In this document: piece after piece, positions 9,470-24,084 of the stretch
Layout of the letters: each line of letters begins with the position of its first letter
How positions within the stretch are numbered: the first letter of the stretch is position 1
From: Glomus cerebriforme
Taxonomy: Eukaryota; Glomeromycota; Glomeromycetes; Glomerales; Glomeraceae
NCBI GenBank assembly: GCA_003550305.1
Contig: QKYT01000102.1
Coordinates: 188,051 to 252,050 of the forward strand
Direction: 5' to 3'
Length of the DNA stretch: 64,000 bases
Translations under genes and position numbers: made by a program
Notes under the pieces: model-generated
Told to the model about the DNA's origin: nothing
The model's database searches: none
Seen by the model: only the letters and a program-made list of their open reading frames with translations

Positions 9470-11713
9470 AATTCAGAATTGAATAGTTTATTATTAAATT
9501 TTGAAAATTCTGATATCGAAAATGAATTATCTGATTACAATTTACAAGAATTATTTCAAGAAAATACAATATTGAATATGGCAACTAAAGATCAAGTAGC
9601 AAGACTTTTGGAAAAAGCAACGGGATTACCTGATGGAACATTAAACAATGTTTTAGCATCAGGAGAAAGTATGGCAGATAGTATTGCAAATGCAGGGAAT
9701 GAAACCGGTATAGTAAATATGCTATCTTTTAATGAAAGAGAAGATGAAGGTGTTAGTGATTGGGTAAGAAAGTTTGAAGTAGTATTTACGGTAATGGAAA
9801 AAGCAGCAGGAACTAATGATACAAGACAAGCAGTATATGCGGCATCATGTTTGAATGGCATAGCATTACAATGGTATAATGAAATGAAAGAGGCGAATGC
9901 AGGAAATTTAGTAAATTGGGCAAATAATAATAATGATAATGATTTGAAACATAGAATTAAAGAAAGATTTACTAGAGAAGATGTTAGAAAAAGAAAAATG
10001 ATAGAATTAGCAAGAATGAAGCAAGAAAAAAATGAGAGTATTGAAGATTATATTAGGAGATTTAGAGCAGTATTAAGAATAGCAACTAGAGGACACGTAT
10101 TAGATAATATGTACCAAGTAAATTATTTTATTCAAGGATTAGAACCTATATTAGGATATCAAGTTAGGAAAACTAATCCAGCAAATTTAAATAATGCAAT
10201 TGATAAAGCAAGAAAGGAAGAGGAATCTAGAAATGAATTAATAATGAAAATAACAAGGTTAGATAAAGGACAAACAGGACAAGAAAGAAGTATGGAAGAA
10301 ATTTTAAATGAAGAAACAAATAAATATAAGAAAACAAATCTAATCGCCAAAGAATTACAGAATAAAGAAGTTAAAAATGATGAAATGAATAATTTGATTA
10401 ATAGAATGAAAAGAATGGAAGCACATATGATGAGAATAAGTGAAAATAATAGAAAGCCAATGAGAAATAATAATGTTGATTGGAGTAAAATGACTTGTTA
10501 TAGATGTGAAAAACAAGAACACACTGCAAATGTTTGTAAGGAAAATCAAAGAGGAATGAATAGAAGAAACAACCAAGTCAATTATATGGATGAAGAGTAT
10601 TATGATGAAGAATATAATGTTTATAATATGGAATGTGAAGATTACAATGAATATGACAGGTATAATGAATATGAATATGATGAATACAATGCCTATGAAA
10701 TGGAAAATGAAGATTATGTTAAAGAAAATAATATATATCCAGTATCAACTAGAAGAAGTAAAAGAAATAAAGATAAAGTTATGAATGATGAAAGGGAAAG
10801 AAGAAGAAATGTACAATGGCAATAACAATAACAAAAAGCTTAAACGGAAAGAAAAGGGTTCACACCAGAACAATTATAAAAGGAAAAGGAAATAAGAAGA
10901 AGAAATAATGTATATCAAAATTGTGATCAAAATGGACATTTTACTAAAGAATGTACAAATGAGAAAGTAAGGATAAATTGTAGAGTACCAAATACTGAGA
11001 AATTTGATCCAGTTAAAGGAATAATGAATGTATCAATAGCAATGATATGGGGACAATATATAAGAGAAAAACCTAATGTAGCAAGAAAATTAAGGAATGG
11101 TTTGAAGTATTGACTACACTCGGGAGAAATAAAGAATATTAATCAGGAAAAAAGGACACAAGCAACCAGATGTAATGTAATTGTTAAGGGAAAAATGATA
11201 AGAGCATTAGTAAATATAGGAGCAGGACCATCAGCAATATCTAATATATTAAGGAAAGAGTTAAATATACCAATAATTAAGAAAAGTAATATCATATTAA
11301 TGATAATAGATGGTAAAAGTATAGCATTATTGGGAATAGCAGAAATAGAAATAGAAATCGATGTAGATTTAGGAATAATGTTAGAAGTGGAAGTGATCGA
11401 TTCAAGACAGAAAGATTTGATATTAGGAACCGATTTGTTAAAATATGGAATAATAGATATGAGAGAAGGAATGTTAACTATAAAATTAGACAATGAAACT
11501 TATGAAATACCAATTGATTATAAAGGAAGAAAAGAAGTTACTTTTGAAGAATCAGAAAGTGAGACTGAATCTGATACAGATGTAGAAAAAGAAAATGATA
11601 GTATCAGTGATTCCAATGAGGAATCAGAGAATGAATATGAAAATACAGAGAAAGAAGAAATATTTTCCTTTGTGGAAAATACTGAAAAGAAAAGGAAAAA
11701 TAAAGTAAAATGA
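9470..11713 (+). pseudogene. gag-pr: Gypsy Gag-protease polyprotein (broken)
   Basis: The frame continues from ORF C; an internal ATG at 9578 is the likeliest Gag start. The retrotransposon Gag core (about 9700-10250) has the typical ALQWYNEM segment and IEDYIRRFR helix. A CCHC knuckle follows at 10496-10537 (C-x2-C-x4-H-x4-C), then a Tyr/Asp/Glu-rich tail. A second knuckle at 10913-10954 has Tyr for its first Cys. Stops cluster at 10823-10875, plus TGA near 11114. Protease lies at about 11160-11510; its active-site triad reads N-I-G-A (11213-11224) instead of D-T-G-A, so it is inactive. An acidic tail ends at TGA 11711, overlapping the pol ATG as ATGA. Confidence 0.85.
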
Positions 11714-14204
11714 GTAGTCTTGGCCTGAAAGAGAAAGAGATGATAAAGATGCCAAAAGAAAGTAAAGAAGAAAAATTTGAAAAGAAAACATATTTGGGAG
11801 AAATGAGTAATGAAAGGAAAGAAATGTTTAAAGAATTAGTAAAAGAATATGAAGATATATTTGAATATGATGAAGAAAAATTGGGAAGAGTTAACAAAGT
11901 TAAACATAATATTGAGATCAAAGAAAATCAAGAACCAATAGCATAGAAAAGATATAGAAAAACTGATGAAAAAGGAAAATTTATAAAAAAAGAAGTTGAT
12001 CAGTTATTAGAAATGGGTAAAATAAGGAAATCATGAAGTCCATGGGTATCTCCAGTAACATTAGCAGGAAAAAAAAATGGAAATTATAGATTTTGTATTG
12101 ATTATAGGAAATTAAATAATGTAACTAAGTTGGATGCGTACTAATTACCAAAAATTGATGAATTATTAGAAAAATTTAGAAAAGGAAATTGGTTTACAAG
12201 TCTAGATTTAGCAGCAGGATATCATCAAGTAGAAATGGCAGAAGAAGATAAGAAAAAGACAGCATTTATATGTTCACAAGGATTATATGAATATAATATT
12301 ATGCCATTTGGATTAAAGAATGCATTGGAAACATTTCAGAGATTAATGGATGAAATATTAGAAGAATATATTGGAGAATTTGTTACAATGTATTTAGATA
12401 ATATAATGATCTACTCAAGAGATTTTAGGAAATATTTAGAATATGTTGATAAAATATTGAATAAATTAAGAGAGAATAACATGATTGCAAAATTGAAGAA
12501 ATGTCAATTTGGATTGAGAAATATAAACTTTTTAGGACACATAGTAGGAAAAGATGGTTTAAGATCAGATGAGAAAAAGGTTGAAAAGATAAAGAATATA
12601 AGAAACTAAAGATTGTTACAAAAGTAAGATCATTTTTAGGATTATGTTCATATTATAGAAGATTTATAAAGGATTTTGCAAGAATTGCAAAACCTTTACA
12701 TAATTTAACAAGAAAGGATAAAGAATTTGAATGGAAAGAAGAGTAACAGGAAGCATTTGACATATTAAGAGTAAAATTAACAGAGAAACTAATTCTAGTG
12801 TATCCAAATTTTGATAAGGAATTTATGTTAATAACGGATGGATCTAAGATAGGATTAGGAGTAGTATTAGCTCAAATGAATGAAGAAAATAAAGAAGTTG
12901 TAATAGTGTATAGGAGTAGAAGTACAGTTGGAGTAGAAAAGAATTATCTGATAACAGAATTGGAATGTTTAGCTGTATTTTGGAGAATAAAGCATTTTCA
13001 GAAATATCTAGTAGGAAGAAAATTTACTGTAATAACAGATCATGCAGCTTTGAAAGGATTAACAGATGTGAAAGAACAGATAGGGAGAAGAGTAAGATGG
13101 GTAACGAAATTACAACAGTTTGATTTTAAAATAGTTCACAGAAGTGGAAAGGAAATAAAGAATACAGATGCATTATCAAGATTGAAATTTGAAGAAAAAG
13201 TTATAAAAGGAAGTCTTAAAGACTTAAATCAGGAAATAAATAAAATGGATTATAATAAAGAAAAGAAATTAAGATATGTTAAATCAGGAAGTAAATGGTT
13301 TGATGCCAAAAGATTTAAAGGAAGATGGGATGATATAAAATATTTTAATGATAAGGAAGCAGTATTATTAGATTTAGAAAACGAAATAGAGAAAGAATTG
13401 TTAAAGAAATTAGGAAGGAAAAATAAACCACAAGTTATTATTATTGATGGAGTAGATGGTATAGAAAAATCTACTGTAGTAGAAAATATAATTAAACAAT
13501 TGGAAAAAAAAGGATTAAAAGTAAAATTTAACACATTTAAAAGAAGAAGAAATGATGATGAAAGATTTAAAGAACTATCGAAAAAGTATGAATAGTTATT
13601 TAGAAAATAAGTTGTAGAAGAAATTAATAGGAGAATAGTAGAATTTACAGATGAGAATGTAGTAATATTAGATAAATCACCGTATTGTGAATATTTTTAT
13701 CAGAAAACTGAGAGTTTTGATAGAGGATATATTAGTCCATATGGGAATCATAAGATGGAGAAAGAAATATTTAAATATAAAGAAATTATAGATAATGCAA
13801 TAGTAATTTTCTTAGAAAATAAAGAATGTTGGAATAATTATATAGGAAGAGAAACTAAGAAAAGTAGTGGAGAACATAAAGCATCTTATGAAACATTGAA
13901 TGAAAAAGAATATATGGATATGATTAAAATGTTTAAGGAACATTAGAATATTTATGAGAATGAAGGAAAATACAGAAAAGTAGAAATCAAAAATAATAAC
14001 AAAAGTTGGGAAAAGTATATAAACAAATCAAAAGATTGCTAAAAGAACAAAATGACTACTGAAAATATTGGATTAGAAATATACATATTTATTATACACG
14101 AAAATATAAGTTATCATTGTATATTATTTGAAGATAAAGAATTGAAGTTTATTTTACCTTTTGAAATAGAACTAGAAAATATATTAAGGAATGGAAGAGA
14201 ATAA
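11710..14204 (+). pseudogene. pol: Gypsy Pol: RT, RNase H and thymidylate-kinase-like domain (broken)
   Basis: Starts at ATG 11710 inside the ATGA overlap. RT occupies about 11940-12640: SLDLAAGYHQ (near 12200) keeps the first catalytic Asp, but the YxDD box reads YLDN (12391-12402), removing one. Stops lie at 11944, 12034 and 12142, and a frameshift near 12606 precedes the RSFLGLCSYYRRF segment. RNase H (about 12820-13190) keeps LITDGS, TELEC and ITDHAAL acidic residues. Downstream, in the same frame, comes a P-loop kinase (about 13425-14050): GVDGIEKST at 13449-13475 and DKSPYCEYFYQ at 13671-13703, matching the Walker A and DR(Y/S)...YQ motifs of thymidylate/deoxynucleotide kinases. Stops at 12744, 13593, 13608, 13944 and 14040. 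Confidence 0.88.
13425..14050 (+). pseudogene. Thymidylate/dNMP-kinase-like domain inside Gypsy Pol
   Basis: A beta strand (PQVIIIDG) leads into GVDGIEKST; in the family the sixth P-loop position is Gly, here Glu (13464-13466), with Lys and Ser/Thr kept. EKKGLKVKFNTFKRRR resembles the beta2 region carrying the substrate-site Arg. VVILDKSPYCEYFYQ corresponds to the DR(Y/S) motif with Lys in place of Arg, followed by the conserved YQ. NAIVIFLEN fits the beta4 strand, followed by a lid-like basic segment (GRETKKSSGEHK). About 200 residues, the usual length for the family. The host CDC8 at 31005-31946 has clearly different motif residues, so this is not a recent local capture. It would supply dTTP precursor or other dNDPs for reverse transcription; that role is inference. 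Confidence 0.72.
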
Positions 14205-15378
14205 ATATAATGAAATAGTTAAAAATATAGATAAAGAACAAAATTATAGAATTAAAGATAGTTTATTATATAGGATAAAAGATAACAAGAATTTAAGAGT
14301 GATTAAGAAATGGGAATTTGAAGGATTAATGTATATTGTACATGATCATGAATTATTAGAACATTTTGGAATTGAAGTAACATATGGAAGAATTAAAGAC
14401 AAATATTACTGGGAAGGAATGAGACGAGATATAGAAATATATGTTAAATCATGCGATAATTGTCAAAGAAGAGGAAAACTGATTGGAAAACATGAATTGA
14501 ATATAATCAAAGTTAAGGAACTATTTTACCAGATTGGAATTGATGTAGTAGGATCATTACCGATAACAGAAAGGAAAAATAGATACATTGTTACAGCGAT
14601 AGATTATTTTACTAAATGGCCAGAAGTTAGAGTATTAGAAACAGCTGACGCTAAAGGAATTGTAAGATTTATTTATGAAGATATAATATATAGGCACGGA
14701 TGTCCAAAGAAAATATTAAGTGATAGAGGAAGTTATTTCAATAATGAATTAGTAAGATTGTTAATGAAAGAATTTCAGATAAAACATAATTTTTTAACAT
14801 CATATCATCCAAAAACAAATGAATTAATTGAAAGATTTAATAAGACGTTATGTGAATCATTAGCAAAGTTGAATAAAATTGAAGATTGGGATCTAAAAAT
14901 ACCAGGAGTTCTATTCGCATATTGAACCAAAAAGAATGATTCAACAAAAATAGAATTAGAATATCTAATGTATGGGAGACAAATGAAAATACTACTAAAT
15001 TTGAAAGATAGAGAAATTACTATGATAGATAGAATCAACGGATTAATCGAAGAATTACCAAAAATTAGGAACTAAGCCAGGGAAAATATCAAGAAATCTC
15101 AAGATAAACAGAAATTATATCACGATAAGAAAAATAAGTTAAAGAAGAAATTTCAGATAGGAGATAAAGTATTGTATTACAATGCAGCAAAAGAAAAACA
15201 ATGGTCTGGAAAACTAGAAGAAAAATGGAAAGGATCTTATTATATACATGAAACAATTTCCAAAGGATCATATAAGATTAAAACTATAGAAGGAAAGATA
15301 TTGAAAATACTAGTAAATGGTGAATTGTTGAAAGAATATATAGATAAATTGAATTTTGAAGTTATAGTTCAAATTTGA
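14191..15378 (+). pseudogene. int: Gypsy integrase (broken)
   Basis: Begins at ATG 14191, overlapping the end of the preceding frame (TAA 14202-14204) in a shifted frame. The H-H-C-C zinc domain lies at about 14341-14465 (HDHELLEHFG ... CDNCQ). The core keeps the three acidic residues: D in QIGIDVVG (about 14540), D in LSDRG (about 14720), E in LIERFNKTL (about 14828). LFAY is followed by TGA at 14923 where the family has Arg (AYRT), and TAA lies near 15073. The C-terminal GPY/F-type module (IGDKVLYY ... WKGSYYI) has Ser for the Pro of GPY. No chromodomain is visible. The frame ends at TGA 15376-15378, just before the polypurine tract. Confidence 0.88.
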
Positions 15379-15393
15379 AGGGACTCAAATTTT

Positions 15394-15408
15394 AAAGCAA
15401 AGGAAAAA
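15394..15408 (+). other. Polypurine tract
   Basis: AAAGCAAAGGAAAAA, nearly all purine, ends two bases before the 3' LTR. This is the expected position for the primer of plus-strand DNA synthesis. The whole element is purine-rich, so composition alone is weak evidence; the position carries the call. Confidence 0.55.
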
Positions 15409-15409
15409 C

Positions 15410-16187
15410 TGTAGCTAAAGTTATAGCATAGATCACGAAAAGATTACAGTTAGTAATAATATTTATAGTATAATAATTAACATTTATATTTTAAATAGTT
15501 TATTTATAGTTTAATTTATTTATTTATAGTTTGATTTATTTATAGTTTAGTTTATTAACACGTGATTTAACGCGTGACTTAACACATGATTAGAACATTG
15601 TAGAACATTATAAAGAATTATAGGATTGTAGGAAAAGAGAATAGATAATGGAAAATTATGATGATCGGCATAATTAATTATGAGTCATTGCAGATCATTT
15701 AATAGAGGAGTACAATTACATTATAAAGGGGTAATTTATTTATAGTTTAGTGAAACATATAGAAATAAGAGAAAGAATGAAAGAAATGAAGTATTATAAA
15801 TAGTTAGTAAAACATAGTTTAGTGAAATGTAAAGTTATTTAAACCAAAGGATTTTCCTTTTGTAAAATTTTTAGCTTTTTAGCTCAAGAAAAATAAAAAT
15901 AAAAATATTAATATTGATTCATTAAAGATTATTTTAAATATGCTCATTGTTTACTTGAGAATTGGTTAATATTAATATTAAATATTAAAAGAATAAAAAT
16001 GAAATATGAGAAAATTATCCAAGTTTAATTATTTAATGAAGAGACATTTAATGTAAGAGAAATTATCACAGTTTGAAAGTTAAATTTAAAAATTATAAAG
16101 AAACAATGATATTATTAAAATTTAAACCAAGCATATTTTAAATGGAAAATTAATTCTTGTAAAGATAAGTAGCAGTTATCCATTACA
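15410..16187 (+). repeat. 3' LTR of Ty3/Gypsy retrotransposon
   Basis: A 778-bp LTR beginning TGTAGCT and ending TTACA, homologous to 3279-4207. It lacks the roughly 175-bp TATA-containing segment of the 5' LTR and has about 43 bp (about 15639-15681) that the 5' LTR lacks. It is followed by ATGG (16188-16191), matching the four bases before the 5' LTR. Confidence 0.85.
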
Positions 16188-17198
16188 ATGGGAGATGGGG
16201 AGGTACTTGAATTTTTGATTGACAGCCAATCATCTGTTGATGATTAGTTTTCTTATTGTTACATTTTTCTTGGTTTTTGTTTTACAGTGGTGATCCCTAT
16301 TTTTGTCTCTTAAGGTGATATTATTAGTTATTGAATAGAAAATTAAATAAAAAGAATAAAAGGGTGCGAAAGATGTTAGGTGCGTATTTGGATATGTTAA
16401 TTGGGTAGAATTAGTTTGGGTGTACAGAAGCAAGGCTATTATCTTTTTGCAATAGGTATATCAAGGATGAAGATTCTTCGATAAGGTCAGAGAAGATGGT
16501 TCAAAAAGTTTTGGGTAAGTAGTCGTCTCGATTTACTGGAACATGTTAGGATGTCTTTGGGCCGTGAGGAATTGGCTTATTTTGGGAAGATCTCACTAGA
16601 TTAGCATCGGGTTCTATTTGGCATGGATTCAAATAGATAGATTGGCAAGATATCAGGTGATAGTCTTTAGACAAAACAGTATAAGCAGTCGACTCGATTC
16701 ATTTGGAGCATCTGTTAGGACGACCTGTGAATTGTACTAAACCTGGTAGGATAGTTGTAAAGGTAGAAGTAGGTTTAGTTTCTTTTTTGTATTTTTAGTT
16801 TTAGTATTAGATAGTTTACCTTTCTTTCTGAATGTTGGTACTAATAGCTGGTATCTATAAATTCTTTTACAAAAGAGCAATAACTTTTATAACAAATCAT
16901 ATTAATTTGAAGACTCAATGAGATTGTGGGAAGATTTAGGAGGACTGATTAAAAGGTTTTTTATTTAGTACTAGCATTGGAATATGGGAAAGATTCAGAG
17001 TATATTAACTATCTAAAGAGGGTCTTGCTTCAGTCCCTACTCTGAGAACTTATGTTACGTAAGTGCGACATGCTGAAATTTTTTATTAGTTAGAAGTTTT
17101 ATATCTGAGCTATATAATTTTATTTGCTATTGTATTCTGGATATTGCCTATTGATTTACAGAATAAAGTTCATGATTTAGCACGTCTTCAAAAAAAAA
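16188..17198 (+). mobile_element. 3' part of poly(A) retroposon copy 2
   Basis: From about 16210 this is the inverted homologue of 1911-2870. It ends with AATAAA (17162-17167), a short spacer and an A run (about 17190-17198), then the 15-bp duplication at 17200-17214. Together with 2992-3278 it makes a roughly 1.3-kb element interrupted by the Gypsy insertion. No open frame is present. Relative to copy 1 it shows many T-for-C and A-for-G differences, in line with greater age or stronger deamination. Confidence 0.7.
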
Positions 17199-17199
17199 G

Positions 17200-17214
17200 T
17201 TATTATTAATATTA
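17200..17214. repeat. Right target-site duplication of retroposon copy 2
   Basis: Exact match to 2977-2991, directly after the poly(A) tail. Together the two repeats mark the outer limits of the nested insertion. Confidence 0.55.
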
Positions 17215-18638
17215 TGTTTTATATAACTAAATGATAATTATTATTAATAATTTTTTTTTATATTTTTATATTTTTTTTATATAAAATTAATTAATAATAA
17301 TATATTAAATATAATATTATAATAAAATTAATATTATTTAAATATATTTATTTATAATACTTTTATATATTATTATTATATATAAAAATTGAAAATAATT
17401 ATTTGGTACTTTAAGCAAAGTTATAAAGTAGGTAAAAAAATATATAATAAATAATCTTTTAAGATCATATAATATGTTTAGTTATTATTTATTTATTAAT
17501 TTCATTAATTTTCATTAATTTTTTAATTTTAGTTAAGTATTTATAATTCTGACTAAATTATGTGAAGTACATTGAATGTAAAGTATACTATTTAATAAAA
17601 TAATTCTTAATATTATAAAAAAATTAATAAATTATTATTAAAATTTTATTATAAAATATTATTGATATTTAAAAATTTTTAATTGGTTTAATTAATTAAA
17701 ATAATTAAAAAATTAATAGTTAACTATTAACTATATTTTAATTAAATAATAAAATACTAATATTTATTAAAAATAAATTGGATTAGTTTTAATTAAATAT
17801 TTTTTTAATTAATTTACTAATAAATACCTTTTAATTTGAAGCAAATTTTCTTACTTTTTTTTTTATAAAATAAATTAATTAGAATTTATTTTTAATTTAA
17901 ATTATATGAAAAATTTCAAGATTTGTATATTATTTATTTAATAAGAAATATTCTTATTTTATTAAATTAATACTTATTTTTATTATTAAAATTTATAATA
18001 ATTTTACTGATAAACTTTAGTTCAAAATATGACTTATTTTGTGAATTAATAATATTCTGTAATAATTGCAAATTTTTTTATATTAAAAATTAAAGATAAT
18101 TAAAATCTCTTTAATAATATTAGTTATCTTAAAAAATATCTGGAACCTTAAATATTTATAACATATAATAAAATAAAAGATTTTTTTTCTTTTTTTGAAA
18201 TCCAATATTAACTTTTTAAATTAAATGTATAAGTATTTTAAACCTTTCACATAATGAAAAATACTTATTTTGGAAAGAGTAACTACTTTCTAAGCAAGGA
18301 TACTGCTTTGAAAATTAATGGCCAATAAATAAATCACGAATCTTTGATGTTAACCAATCACAATACAATTATATTTGCAGCTATAATTACATCATTACAT
18401 CATTTACGCTATGCTAGTACGCGTCTTAACGTCTTATATAGTAATGTACCATAGTTAATGTATTACTAACCAAAACGGAAATCACATAAATTGTGACCAG
18501 ATCACGAAAAAATGCCGAATCAAATCTGATACGCGATTTTTTGTTCAAAAGTATAAAAAAAAAAAAGTAAATCATTTCTTAAGTCTGAAAGTTCACTTTT
18601 GCAATAACACCAATTTCTTTTTAACTTACATTTAAAAA
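17215..18638. other. AT-rich intergenic region upstream of ISWI
   Basis: Very AT-rich from 17215 to about 18240 with no open frames. Composition becomes more balanced after about 18280, which probably marks the promoter and 5' UTR of the ISWI gene. No TATA box or other site can be assigned with confidence. Confidence 0.4.
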
Positions 18639-23795
<5,157 letters not shown>

Positions 23796-24084
23796 TGATT
23801 ACTTTAGTTTATAATACTTACATAATACATTAATATAGTTACTATCGTAATAATAATATTTGGCATTTGAAAAAGAGTTAGAGATGAATGAAAATTATTT
23901 TTGATTACAATAAATAATAAATATGAACGAAAAAAATATCATAAAAAAAAGAATAAATTTAGTTTTAACAAATCATTTTTTTTCAATTATCAAAATTAAG
24001 TGAAAATAATAATATTTGTATAAATATTAAAATAATGTGTGAAAATATTTAACAAGATTTTTTCACAAAATTAAAATAAAAATG
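23796..24084. other. Convergent 3' intergenic region
   Basis: Tail-to-tail spacer between ISWI (+) and PAN3 (-), AT-rich. AATAAA-type words (near 23909 and 23951) may serve as polyadenylation signals. Nothing else is seen. Confidence 0.4.

Larger units (their letters stand above)
3279..16187 (+). mobile_element. Degenerate giant Ty3/Gypsy LTR retrotransposon with kinase cargo
   Basis: A 12.9-kb element with direct LTRs and the internal order: repeat-rich leader, Lys/Glu-rich ORF with NLS-like cluster, Cys-rich region, Gag with zinc knuckle, protease, reverse transcriptase, RNase H, thymidylate-kinase-like domain, integrase with GPY/F-type tail. RNase H before integrase places it in Ty3/Gypsy. 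The usual family length is 5-8 kb; the excess comes from the 5' coding block and the kinase. The coding strand is strikingly purine-rich. Roughly two dozen in-frame stops, at least four frameshifts and altered catalytic residues show that it is inactive. It sits inside a poly(A) retroposon. No primer-binding site complementary to a tRNA 3' end was recognised after the 5' LTR. Confidence 0.93.

Noticed and set aside
13250..13534. Minus-strand open frame opposite the kinase-like domain
   Set aside because: Shadow of the plus-strand Pol frame, which carries recognisable motifs.
13425..14050. Capture of the neighbouring host CDC8 gene by the Gypsy element
   Set aside because: Motif residues differ (GVDGIEKST and DKSPYCEYF versus GCDKAGKST and DRYAYSGVS) and the element's domain lacks the CDC8 lid sequence, so a recent local origin is not supported.
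1911..17198. A single large DNA transposon (Maverick-like) with 1-kb terminal inverted repeats
   Set aside because: Each inverted segment has its own poly(A) end and its own target duplication, so they are two independent retroposon insertions, and no polymerase B or capsid genes lie between them.
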